A stretch of DNA of 57,114 bases from Betaproteobacteria bacterium SCGC AG-212-J23 (GTDB lineage: Bacteria; Pseudomonadota; Gammaproteobacteria; Burkholderiales; SG8-39). Every line of letters begins with the position of its first letter. Position 1 is the stretch's first letter. The DNA lies in contig LSTF01000080.1 of assembly GCA_001644455.1 (NCBI GenBank), forward strand, positions 1 through 57,114, in the 5' to 3' direction. The position numbers and the translations under genes are program-made. This document shows, in pieces, positions 42,183-54,484 of the stretch. The notes under the pieces were generated by a model. The model was given only the letters and a program-made list of their open reading frames with translations. It had not been told where the DNA came from and searched no databases.

Positions 42183-43495
42183 GGCAGCGAGATGGTGACC
42201 CGCAATCCGCCGAGCGGCGAAGCGCCGGCTTCGACGGCGCCGCCGTGCGCCTCGACCACGCTGCGCACGATGGCCAGGCCGAGCCCGGCGCCGCCATTGG
42301 CGCGGCTGCGCGAACCTTCGACACGGTAGAAGCGCTCGAACAGGCGCGGCAGCGCATCGGCCGGCACGCCCGGAGAAGAATCCTCGAAGTCGATCTTCAC
42401 GCCGGCGCCGTTGCGCCGCGCGGTGACGCGCACTTTGCCGCCCGCGTCGGTATAGCGCGCCGAGTTCTCGAGCAGGTTGCGGAACGCCTGCGCCAGGCGA
42501 TTGGTGTCCGCCATCACGTTCAGCCCCGGCTCGAACCTGCTTTCCAGGCCGAGGCCGCGCTCGGCAAGCCGCGCGGCGAACGGCTCGACGGCCTGCTCGA
42601 GCACGTCGGCGACATCGCTTCGCTCCTTCCGGTAGCTGAGCGCGCCGACGTCGGCGAGCGCGAGCTGGTAGAGATCCTCGACCAGCTTGCCGAGCGCGGC
42701 CACCTCGCCCTGCAGCGCGGCGACCGACTCGCGCGTCAGCGGCCGCACCCCGTCCTCCAGCGCCTCGAGTGCGGCGCGCAGCACCGCGAGCGGCGTGCGC
42801 AGCTCGTGCGAGACGTCGGCCATGAAGCGCCGGCGCAGCTCCTCGTTGCGCTCGAGCGCCTGCGCCAGGCGGTTGAAATCCTCGGCCAGGCGGCCGAGCT
42901 CGTCGCGCGACGTGACGGCGACGCGCGTGCTGTAGTCGCCGGCAGCGAGGCGGTGCGTCGCCGTCGCGACGCGCTTCAGCGGCTGCAGGAAGATCCGCGC
43001 AAGCACCAGGGCGACGAGCGCCGCCAGCGCCAGCGCGAGCGCGGCGATGATCCACGACGCGCGCAGCTGCTCCTGCTGGAAAGCGAGGTCGGCGCCGGTC
43101 GAGAGGCGCCGGTAGGGCGAGCGCGCGATCCAGCCGACGACGCGATCGTCGACCAGCACCGGCCGCATGCTCGCTTCGCTGCCCAGGTCGGGATTGCCGA
43201 CCACGGTGCGCCGCTCGGCGTCGAGCAGCGCGAGGCGTTGCACCGGCTGCGCCGGTGTCGCGAGGGTTCGCAGGTGTGCGTAGTCGCCGGCGAGGAAGCT
43301 CCAGTCGCCGCTCTTGCGGTACTCGTCGCCCAGCCGCGCGGCGAGCGCCTCGAGGTTTTGCGATTCGATGCGGCTCAGATAGCCGAAGAACCCCGACTGG
43401 AAGGAATAGCGCGTCGCGATCGCCATGGCCGCGGCAGCGACCGCGCTCGCCGCGAGGATGGCGAGGAAGAGCTTGAAGGTAATGCCCGGTTTCAC
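42179..43495 (-). CDS. baeS: Sensor histidine kinase (BaeS-like)
   Basis: 438 aa; HAMP region, DVSHELRTPLAVLRAALEAL, FRNLLENSARYTDAGG, GGAGLGLAIVRSVVEAHGG. Confidence 0.88.
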   Translation of the reverse strand: MKPGITFKLFLAILAASAVAAAAMAIATRYSFQSGFFGYLSRIESQNLEALAARLGDEYRKSGDWSFLAGDYAHLRTLATPAQPVQRLALLDAERRTVVGNPDLGSEASMRPVLVDDRVVGWIARSPYRRLSTGADLAFQQEQLRASWIIAALALALAALVALVLARIFLQPLKRVATATHRLAAGDYSTRVAVTSRDELGRLAEDFNRLAQALERNEELRRRFMADVSHELRTPLAVLRAALEALEDGVRPLTRESVAALQGEVAALGKLVEDLYQLALADVGALSYRKERSDVADVLEQAVEPFAARLAERGLGLESRFEPGLNVMADTNRLAQAFRNLLENSARYTDAGGKVRVTARRNGAGVKIDFEDSSPGVPADALPRLFERFYRVEGSRSRANGGAGLGLAIVRSVVEAHGGAVEAGASPLGGLRVTISLP

Positions 43496-43549
43496 GCCGG
43501 GATGGTCGCCCGCCGCCGCAGGCGGATCAACCGGGAGCGGCGAGCTTCA

Positions 43550-45532
43550 CTAAGAATTCACAGTCTGGCACCAGGCGCGCCACATCTGCCGGTAGAGCGC
43601 CTCCATGTCCCGCGCAAAGCGGGCCTCGTCCATGAGCGGCGAAGCCTGCATGGCCTCCCGCAAACCCCGCCTTGCGGCGCTGTCGCGGGTCAGCGCAACC
43701 GCGCGCTCGACGTAGTCCTGGGGCGAGCTCGCGATCCAGGCCTCGCGGCCGAGCACCGAGAGAATGCTCGCCGCGCTTCGCGACACCGAGCGCTCGCCTC
43801 TCATGGTGACGACCGGCGTGCCCATCCAGAGAATGTCGCAGGTGGTGGTGCCGCCGCTGTAGGGCATGGTGTCGAGCGCGAGATCGACGCTGCGCAGGGT
43901 CTTGAAGTAATCCTCGAGTTGCCGGCGTGGCTCGATGGCGATGCGGTTCGGGGCGATGCCGCGCTCACTGAATTCCTGCATCAGCAACTCTGTCGCCGGG
44001 CCCGGCGGAACTCCGAGCAGCAGCAGCTTCGAGCCCGGCGTGCGCTGCAGGATCTCCGCCCACAGGCGCCGCGAAGTCGGTGAGAGTTTCGCCGCCTGGT
44101 TGAACGAGCCGAAAGTGAAGAAGCCGTTGCGCGCGCAAGGCGGCTCGGCCGCCGGCTCCGCCGTCGCGGGCGGACGGTAGCACCACTGCGAGTGCGGCAG
44201 GCGCAGCAGCTTCTCGGTATGGAACCGCTCGGCGTCGCCCGCGGGATCGGCGAAGGCATCGGTGATGCGGTAGTCGACGCGCGTCATGCCGCTGGTCGAG
44301 AGATAGCCGAGCCAGCTCGCCTGCACCGGCGCCGGGCGGCTCGCCAGGACGTCCATGGGCGAAATGCCGGCGTATCCCGAGAGGTCGACCAGGATGTCGA
44401 TGCGGTCGGCGTGGATGACGTTCGCCAGCTGCTCGGTCGAGAGCGGCGTGACGTCGTGCCACTGGGTGATGCTGCGGCCGATGCTGCGCGTCACATCGTC
44501 GGCCGCGGCGAAAAGGGAATAGCAGTAGACGTCGTGGCGCGCGCGGTCATGGTGCTCGGCGAGCGGCAGGAACGCCCAGCCGACGGGATGCGCACGGAAG
44601 TCGCCGGAGAGGTAGCCGATGCGCAGCTTGCGCTCCGGGTCGCGCGAACCGGCGAAGGTGGTGAACGGCTGATGCCGGCTCTCGACGTCGGCGCCGAACG
44701 CCTTGTGCCGCTCGAACAGCGCCTCGGTCGAGATTCCCGTGTCGAAGTTGAGCATGAACAACTCGCAGGCGCGCGTATACCCGTCACTGTCGAATTCGCG
44801 CCCGGCGACGAGCACCTGCAGCGCCTCTTCGGTGCGCAACTGGTCGAGGAGAATGCTCGCCAGAAGCCGGTAGGCGCCCGACAACCGGGCATCCAGAGCG
44901 AGCGTGCGGCGTAGCGCGGCCTCGGACTCGGGCAGCCGCTGCAAGAGCTTCAGCAGCTCTGCCTGCCGCAGCCACACGTCGGCCCGCTCGGGCCACAGCT
45001 CGAGGGTGCGGCGCATCGCCGCTTCGGCCTCGGCGATGCGGTCCAGCCGCTGCAGGAGAAGCGCGTAGTTGAACCAGGCGCCCGCGTAGTCCGGACGCTC
45101 CTGCACCGCGCGACGCAGCATCTCGGTCGCGCCCTCGGCATCGGCCTGCGCCTCGAGCACGCTCGCCAGCACGACGCGCGCATCGGTGAAGTCGGGCTTG
45201 CGCTCGAGCGCGGCCTGCAGCTGGCGAGCGGCTTCGGCGTCGTTGCCCGCGGCGTGCAAGAGCTTCCCCAGGTTGAAATGCGCGTAGGGATTTCCGGGAT
45301 CGACTTCGAGAGTCGAGAGGTAGGCCTGGCGCGCGGCGCGCGCGTCGCCGGCGCCCTCGAGCGCGATGCCGAGGTTGAGATACGCCGGCGCGTGCCCCGG
45401 CATGATCTTCAGTGCCTGCTGGTAGCGATCGCAGGCTTCGACGAAGCGCCCCGCGGTCTCGGCGCGGATGCCTTCGGCGACCAGCCGCTCCACGGCCCGC
45501 CGCGAAAGGCGGCTCAGCAGGCTGCGCAGCAT
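43550..45532 (-). CDS. TPR-repeat O-GlcNAc-transferase (SPINDLY/OGT)-like glycosyltransferase
   Basis: 660 aa; TPRs then RKLRIGYLSGDFRAHPVGWAFLPLAEHHD...GSFNQAAKLSPTSRRLWAEILQRTPGSKLLLLG...LALDTMPYSGGTTTCDILWMGTPVVTMRG. Confidence 0.9.
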   Translation of the reverse strand: MLRSLLSRLSRRAVERLVAEGIRAETAGRFVEACDRYQQALKIMPGHAPAYLNLGIALEGAGDARAARQAYLSTLEVDPGNPYAHFNLGKLLHAAGNDAEAARQLQAALERKPDFTDARVVLASVLEAQADAEGATEMLRRAVQERPDYAGAWFNYALLLQRLDRIAEAEAAMRRTLELWPERADVWLRQAELLKLLQRLPESEAALRRTLALDARLSGAYRLLASILLDQLRTEEALQVLVAGREFDSDGYTRACELFMLNFDTGISTEALFERHKAFGADVESRHQPFTTFAGSRDPERKLRIGYLSGDFRAHPVGWAFLPLAEHHDRARHDVYCYSLFAAADDVTRSIGRSITQWHDVTPLSTEQLANVIHADRIDILVDLSGYAGISPMDVLASRPAPVQASWLGYLSTSGMTRVDYRITDAFADPAGDAERFHTEKLLRLPHSQWCYRPPATAEPAAEPPCARNGFFTFGSFNQAAKLSPTSRRLWAEILQRTPGSKLLLLGVPPGPATELLMQEFSERGIAPNRIAIEPRRQLEDYFKTLRSVDLALDTMPYSGGTTTCDILWMGTPVVTMRGERSVSRSAASILSVLGREAWIASSPQDYVERAVALTRDSAARRGLREAMQASPLMDEARFARDMEALYRQMWRAWCQTVNS

Positions 45533-45536
45533 CGGC

Positions 45537-45860
45537 TCAGGGCTTGCGGGGCTTCCGGGCGCTGACCGTGATCAAGGTGGCAAGCTCGTAGGTGAAGGTG
45601 TCGGCGAAGCCCTTCGTATAACCGGCCTCGCGCAGTCCCCATTTCACCTGGTTGGCGAGGCGCGCCCGCTTGTAGAAGTTGAGCCGCTGCTCGCTCGCCA
45701 GGGCCACCGCGCGCGCGGAAACGAACTCGTTCATCCGCTGAATGCGGTCCGTCGTCTTCCGGTCCGCGGTGCCCAGCGAACTGGGCGGCATGCGCTGCAC
45801 CACCTCGTTCACCACCCAGCTCGCGAAAGCGTCAACTTCGCTCGTGTCAAACCATCCCAT
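45537..45860 (-). CDS. Hypothetical protein
   Basis: 107 aa ORF, MGWFDTSEVDAFASWVVNEVVQRMPPSSLG..., adjacent to OGT gene on the same strand; no recognised domain. Confidence 0.6.
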   Translation of the reverse strand: MGWFDTSEVDAFASWVVNEVVQRMPPSSLGTADRKTTDRIQRMNEFVSARAVALASEQRLNFYKRARLANQVKWGLREAGYTKGFADTFTYELATLITVSARKPRKP

Positions 45861-45920
45861 CGTCGGTCACTCCTGCTCAAAAATTCCGGTAGGCGGGCGG
45901 AGTGTACACTCGCCCCCGGC

Positions 45921-48698
<2,778 letters not shown>

Positions 48699-49835
48699 TG
48701 CGGCTCTCGAATTCCGAGACCGAGATGATGCGGCGGGCGTGCGTATCCCAGAGGATGTAGGTCAGCGCCCTGGGGATCTCGCTCAGGCGGATGCGCGCCA
48801 CGCCCGAAAACAGGTGCTGGTGTTCCGCATGGCACTGCGCCAGCCGGTAATTGGGGATGCTGGCCGAGAGGTGATGGATGTGGTGGTAGCCGATGCTGGC
48901 GGTAAACCAGTTCAGCCACGCCGGCAGCACCAGGAAGCTCGTGCCCTCGATCGCCGCCGTGTCGTAGTCCCAGCCTTCGTCGCCGCTCGCGTACGAGTGC
49001 TCGAAGTTGTGCTGCACGGTGAAGAGCGCGATGCCGACCGCCGTGGCGAGCGAGATGCTGACGATATAGACCGTGAAGAACAGCGCCGGGCCGATGGCGA
49101 GCGACATGACCGCCCAGAGGCTGAGCAATACGACGTTGTTCCAGGTCATGTGCCAGTACTCGAGCGGCGTGCTCCAGTAGCGGGTCTTGAACTCGCCTTC
49201 CCGGCCGGCGAGCTTGTGCCAGAGCAGGCTGGCGCTGCCCTTCAGCCACGTATAGCGCGGCATGAACAGCACGTAGACGAACGCGTGCAGCGGCAGCAGC
49301 CAGATCTGGCGCAGCCACCGGTAGGTGCGCCGCTGGCGATCGCTCATCGTCGCGTAGGCGTCGGCAGTGTCGACGACGAATGGGCCGCGGTATTTCGCCC
49401 AGTTGCCGTTGGTCGAATGGTGATAGGCGTGGTGCTGCGACCAGACGTACTGCGGCATCCCGTCGAGCACGCCGAGGAGAAAGCCGAAGAACCTGTTGAG
49501 GCGGCCGGTGCGGAACAGGCTGCCGTGGCCGCATTCATGCATCAGCACGAAAATGCGCGTCAGGAACAGCACCATCAGCAGCGTCAGCGCCGCGGTCAGC
49601 CCGTATGAGATCTCTGCGCTCGGCCCGATCGCGTACCAGAGCGCGGCGAACGGCAGCAGCGTATTGAGGATCTGGAAGAAGCCGGCGAAGTTGTCCGGCT
49701 TCGCATAGCGATTGATGAGCGCGCGCTTCTGCTCTTTGACGAGCGCGACCGACGACTGTTGCAAACTGCCTCCCTTTCGACCATGGACCCCCGTCCACCG
49801 GGCGCAAGTGTATCCGTATCCCGTTTACTTAGGTG

Positions 49836-51668
49836 TCAGGATTTTGTCTGTGCGTTACACCACGCCCGCCATATCGAGCGGTAAGCGGATTCGAGCGCTC
49901 TCGCAAAGCCGGGGAAGTCGCGCATCGAGGAATGTTCCAGTTTCTGCCGCAGCGTCTGTCGCAACTCGGACAACCGGCGCGGCGACGAGGCCAGCCCGGC
50001 CGCGATGCGAACGTAGTCGTCGTGGTCGGCCGCGATCAACTCTTCCAGGCCCATGCCGGCGAGCACGCTGCAGCCCAGGCGCGTGGAAAAAGTCTCGCCG
50101 CCCGCCTTCGCCACCACGGGTACCCCGTTCCACACGCAGTCCATCAGCGTCGTCGCGCCGTTGTAGGGAAACGGCGCAAGGCCGATATCGACGCTGCCGA
50201 TGAGCTGGTGGTACGCCTCATAGGGAACCACCCCGTGGATGTCGATGCGCTCGCGCGCGATGCCGGCGCGAGCGAGCTTTTCCACGAGCGCCGCCTGCGT
50301 CGAGCCCGGGGCGACGCTGACGATCACCAGGCGCGACCCGGGAACCGCTTGCAGCACTCGTGTCCAGAGATCCAGGACTTCACCGGTAACGCGGTAGTAC
50401 AGGTTGAAGCTGCCGAACGTGACGTAGCCATTCGCTTGGGACGGCAGCGCCGCGAGCGGCAGCCCTACCGTGGGGTTGTACGTCCAGTAGGTGTCGGGCA
50501 GGCGGCAGAGCCGCTCCGAATAGTAGGGGTCGGCGATGCCGCGCGGATCGCAATACTCGGTGGTCAGGCGGTAGTCCATGGAAGACAGCCCGGTCGTCGC
50601 CGAGTAGTCGAGATAGTTCACCTGCAGCGGGGCGGCCCGGCGCGCGAAGGCCAGGATCCGGTTGCCCGGGCCGTGTCCACACAGGTCGACGAGGATGTCG
50701 AGCTGGTGCCCACGCATCAGCGCGACGAGATCGGCGTCGGAGAGCGCGCGCACCTCGTGCCAGTGATCGACCAGCGCGGCGATTTGCCGGGTCACGCCGT
50801 CGGCGCTGGCGCCGCCGAAATAGCCGTAGATCTCGAAGCGGCGCCGATCGTGGTTCGCGAAGACCGGCTGCACGTAGTGGCCGACCACATTGGCGCGAAA
50901 ATCCGGCGAGAAATAGCCGATCCGCAGACGGCGCTCGGGGTCGTGCGGATTGGCGAATGCCGGTGCCGGGCCAAGCAAGGGCTGCTCGAAGCGCCGCGCG
51001 AACTCGCGATGCCGCGCATGCAGGTCTGCCGCCGAGAACCCCGGCGCGCACATCATGCAGAACAGCAGGTTCTGGAAGGCGACCACCGGGTTCGAGTCGT
51101 GCACGATCGCCTGCTCGTAATGGCGCAGCGCCTCGCCGTGGCGCGCCTGGTTGCGCAGCACGTTGCCGAGAAGGTTGTGCGCATCGGCGTCGGCGGGGCG
51201 TTGCTCGAGGATGCGCCGCATGCAATCGGCCGCCTCGTCGAGCTCGTTCGCCCCGCTGTGCGCCTCGCCAAGGATCATCAGCGCGTCCCGCCCCTCCTCG
51301 GTATCCGGCGTCATCTGCTTCATGAGGCGCTGGAGATTGGCCAGCGCGTCGGCGTAGCCAGGCTGCAATGCCAGCGCTTCCAGCATGCGGCGCAGCGCCT
51401 CCGCGTTCCGGCCGAGCGCGGCCAGCGCCAGCCCCAGGTTGCTGCAGGCGGGCGCGTTGCCGGAGTTGTGCGAGAGCGATTGCGAGATCAACTCGACGGC
51501 GCGCGCCGGATCGCCGCGCTGCAGCGCGACGACGCCCAGGAAATGCAGCGCGTCGATGTTGTGGGGCTCTTCGGCCAGCGCTTCCCGATAGAGCGCTTCG
51601 GCTTCCGCCAGGCGGCCCGCGCCGTGATGCTCGAGGCCGAGCGCGACCCGTCCCTGCGCCGCGCTCAT
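49836..51668 (-). CDS. TPR-repeat OGT/SPINDLY-like glycosyltransferase
   Basis: 610 aa; TPRs, then RRLRIGYFSPDFRANVVGHYVQPVFANHDRRRFEIYGYF...FGSFNLYYRVTGEVLDLWTRVLQAVPGSRLVIV. Confidence 0.9.
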   Translation of the reverse strand: MSAAQGRVALGLEHHGAGRLAEAEALYREALAEEPHNIDALHFLGVVALQRGDPARAVELISQSLSHNSGNAPACSNLGLALAALGRNAEALRRMLEALALQPGYADALANLQRLMKQMTPDTEEGRDALMILGEAHSGANELDEAADCMRRILEQRPADADAHNLLGNVLRNQARHGEALRHYEQAIVHDSNPVVAFQNLLFCMMCAPGFSAADLHARHREFARRFEQPLLGPAPAFANPHDPERRLRIGYFSPDFRANVVGHYVQPVFANHDRRRFEIYGYFGGASADGVTRQIAALVDHWHEVRALSDADLVALMRGHQLDILVDLCGHGPGNRILAFARRAAPLQVNYLDYSATTGLSSMDYRLTTEYCDPRGIADPYYSERLCRLPDTYWTYNPTVGLPLAALPSQANGYVTFGSFNLYYRVTGEVLDLWTRVLQAVPGSRLVIVSVAPGSTQAALVEKLARAGIARERIDIHGVVPYEAYHQLIGSVDIGLAPFPYNGATTLMDCVWNGVPVVAKAGGETFSTRLGCSVLAGMGLEELIAADHDDYVRIAAGLASSPRRLSELRQTLRQKLEHSSMRDFPGFARALESAYRSIWRAWCNAQTKS

Positions 51669-52642
51669 CCGAGCAGCGCGCGGATCTTCGCCCAGTCGTT
51701 CGGGAACAGGTTCAGCTTCCCCGCCATGTCGTTCTCGATCCAGGAATAGTCGAGCGCGAGGAATTCCTTGCAGAGCGGGTCGTGGCGCTCGAGCAGAAGC
51801 CGCGAGCCCGGGTCGAGGTTGCGCACCAGCGCCAGGCCGGTGGGCGCGGTGGCGATGGTGTGGATCGAGAGCTCGGGGCGGACCTTCTTCAGCAGCACGA
51901 TCAGGCGCCAGATGTCGCCGCTCCAGAAACTGCGGTGCCGCTCGCGCTCGGCGGTCACCCGGTCGAGCGGATAGACGTCGTGGATCAAGATCGTCGACTG
52001 CGGCGTGGCGAGGCGCTCCACGTTCGCGAAGTCGCGCAGGGCGAACTCGAAATGGTGCATGCCGTCGATGAAGGCGAGGTCGATCGGCAGGCCGCCCAGC
52101 TCGGCGCGCACGTCGTGCGAGGCGAAGAACGCGTCGCTGGTCTCGGCGAAGACGCGCTGGTTCTCCGCCAGCGGCGCGGAAAGCTGCGGCTCGGGATCGA
52201 CGCCGATCGCGCGGGTCGGCGCCTCGACGAGGCGCAGCGAGTCCCCTTGCGCGACGCCGATCTCCAGGTAGGTGCGCGGCTGCACCGCCTCGAGGATGCG
52301 CTTCAGAACCTGGAAGTAGTGCTCGCCCTCGAAGCGGATCTGCGCCTGTAGCACGTCGGTCGCATCGAGCTGCGGCGCCATGCGCCGCAGTTGGGCGCAG
52401 TACTCCAGCGCGAGCGCCGGCTGGCCGGCGAGGTGGGCGGCCTCCGCGAGCGAATACAGGCAGTCCGCATCCTCGGGCGCGAGCTCGGCGGCGCGCTTGA
52501 ACTCGGCGAACGCATCCTGCAGGCGGCCGGCGCTGCGATGCGACATGCCGCGCTGCAGGTGCTCATTGGCGAGCGCGCTCCGCTCGCCGCGTGCGCGGGC
52601 GTTGCCGCCGCTGAAGATATCTTTCAGGAGCCTAAGAAGCAT
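51665..52642 (-). CDS. TPR-containing class I SAM-dependent methyltransferase-like protein
   Basis: 325 aa from MLLRLLKDIFSGGNARARG; YLEIGVAQGDSLRLVEAPTRAIGVDP; DLAFIDGMHHFEFALRDFANVERLA. Confidence 0.82.
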   Translation of the reverse strand: MLLRLLKDIFSGGNARARGERSALANEHLQRGMSHRSAGRLQDAFAEFKRAAELAPEDADCLYSLAEAAHLAGQPALALEYCAQLRRMAPQLDATDVLQAQIRFEGEHYFQVLKRILEAVQPRTYLEIGVAQGDSLRLVEAPTRAIGVDPEPQLSAPLAENQRVFAETSDAFFASHDVRAELGGLPIDLAFIDGMHHFEFALRDFANVERLATPQSTILIHDVYPLDRVTAERERHRSFWSGDIWRLIVLLKKVRPELSIHTIATAPTGLALVRNLDPGSRLLLERHDPLCKEFLALDYSWIENDMAGKLNLFPNDWAKIRALLG

Positions 52643-52653
52643 TCGCGCCGAGT

Positions 52654-54474
52654 TTACCGCGCAGCGACAACACGCTCGAAAAAGGCTTCGAGCGCGCGTA
52701 CCGGCGCATCGTCCTCGAAGAGGCGCTCGCGAGCGCCGCGCAGGCGTTCGCGCAGGTGCTGGCGGCGCCGCGGGTCGTTCGCCAGCGCGACGGCGAGCTC
52801 GACATAGGCGGCGTCCGACGGGGCGACCAACTCGTCGAGGCCGATGTGCCGCAGCATCCCGGAGGCCAGGCGGCCGCGCATGAAGCGGCCCTCCCGCGTG
52901 ACGACCGGCAAGCCGCAGCGCACCGCCTGCAGCGCGGTGTTGAAGCCCGAGAAGCCGACCGTATCCAGATAGAGGTCGGCAGAGCCGAGGAGCGCGCGGA
53001 AGGCCTGCGGCTCCTGCCAGGGCACGAACACGACGTGCCGTTCGTATTCCAACCCTGCCTTCTCGAAGGCCGCGCGCAGGCGGCGCTCCCATCGACGCGC
53101 GAGCGCCGCCGGCGGACCGCGGAAAAAAACCAGCTTGGCGCCGGGCACGCCGCGCGCGATCGCCGCCAGAAGCGCATCGTGCTCGGCTGCGTACTTGAAC
53201 GGAGTGCCAGGGCAGATCAGCCGCACGCCGTCGGCGGCGAGGCCGAGCTCCGCCCAGTTCGCGTCGCGATGCTCGTCGGCGCCGCGCGGCAGCCAGCAGC
53301 TCGTGCCCGGGAGCAGCTCCAGCTTCTCGGTGTAGTGCGCCTGCGCGCCCGGCGGCTCGAGCGCCTCCGCCGAGAGGTAGTAGTCCATCGTCGGCAGTCC
53401 GCTGGTTTGCGGCTGGCCCCAGCTCGTCGCCTGGACGGGCGCGAGCCGCAGGCCGGCGAGCTTCGCCGTGGTCGGATCCATGCCGATCTCCGGGTAGATA
53501 AGGACATCCATCCGGCTGTCGTGGATGAAGTGCGCCCAGTTCTCCCAGTGCCCCTTGCCGTCGTGAAACCCGTCCGCCGTCGAAATGGCGAGCTCGGTTT
53601 CCGCGTCCCGCTTCGCCGAGAGATGGAACAGATGCAGCTCGAAGCGCCGGCGGTCGAGGCGCTGCACCCAGCCGCGCACGAAGGCGAGCCAGACCGAATG
53701 ATCCGAGATGTGCGCCGAGACGATGCCGATGCGGATACGCTCGCCAGGCTTGCCGCGCGGCCGCGGCTCGAGGCCGGCGGCGTCCTGCCAGCGCCGCATG
53801 AGCGAAGCGCAGAGCGTCCCGTAGCGCGCGAGCAGGTCGCGGTTCGAGACCTCGTGATACGCGAGATAGAAGGGCTGGTGGTCGCCGACCGCGCGGAAAG
53901 CCTCGGGCTCGGCCGTGGCCCAGGCCTCGAGCGCGTCGAGCTCGCGCGCGAAGACCCGCCGGCGCTCTCCGCGGTCGGTATCGATGTCGTCGATCATCGG
54001 GATCTGCGAGACCGCCGCCGCCCAGCGCGCGCGCCCGAACGCCGGAGCGAGACTCGCGGCACGCCGGAAGGCCTCGACCGCCGCGCGCCAGTCGCCCCCG
54101 CCCTTGTGCACGTTGCCGAGCTCGAGCAGGGCTTCCGGGAAATCCGGCTTCAGCGCGAGCGCCGTGCGCAGGCTGCGCTCGGCTTCCTCGAGCTCGCGCC
54201 GCTCGCGCAGGATCGAGGCGATGTCGACGTACACGTCGGCGAACTTCGGCACCAGCGCTGCTGCGCGCCGGTACGCGGCAAGGGCCGCGTCGCTGTTGCC
54301 GGCGTCGCGATAGGCGGCGCCCAGGTTATAGGCCGCCTCGGGGAAATCGGGCTTGAGCTCGAGCGCGCGGCGCAGCGCGGTGATTCCTTCGGCCATCCGT
54401 CCGGCCTGCGCGGCCGCGGTGCCGCGCTCGAATTCCTCCTGCGCCGAGCGCATGCCGAACAGGCGCCTGAGCAT
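52654..54474 (-). CDS. TPR-repeat OGT-like glycosyltransferase (more divergent)
   Basis: 606 aa; TPRs, ERIRIGIVSAHISDHSVWLAFVRGWVQRLDRRRFELHLF...DLYLDTVGFSGFNTALQAVRCGLPVVTREG. Confidence 0.87.
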   Translation of the reverse strand: MLRRLFGMRSAQEEFERGTAAAQAGRMAEGITALRRALELKPDFPEAAYNLGAAYRDAGNSDAALAAYRRAAALVPKFADVYVDIASILRERRELEEAERSLRTALALKPDFPEALLELGNVHKGGGDWRAAVEAFRRAASLAPAFGRARWAAAVSQIPMIDDIDTDRGERRRVFARELDALEAWATAEPEAFRAVGDHQPFYLAYHEVSNRDLLARYGTLCASLMRRWQDAAGLEPRPRGKPGERIRIGIVSAHISDHSVWLAFVRGWVQRLDRRRFELHLFHLSAKRDAETELAISTADGFHDGKGHWENWAHFIHDSRMDVLIYPEIGMDPTTAKLAGLRLAPVQATSWGQPQTSGLPTMDYYLSAEALEPPGAQAHYTEKLELLPGTSCWLPRGADEHRDANWAELGLAADGVRLICPGTPFKYAAEHDALLAAIARGVPGAKLVFFRGPPAALARRWERRLRAAFEKAGLEYERHVVFVPWQEPQAFRALLGSADLYLDTVGFSGFNTALQAVRCGLPVVTREGRFMRGRLASGMLRHIGLDELVAPSDAAYVELAVALANDPRRRQHLRERLRGARERLFEDDAPVRALEAFFERVVAAR

Positions 54475-54484
54475 GCGGGCGATG

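Noticed and set aside
32725-43495. Novel efflux system
   Set aside because: Gene order adaptor-permease-permease-OMF with a two-component system matches the known MdtABC/MuxABC-BaeSR type; ordinary
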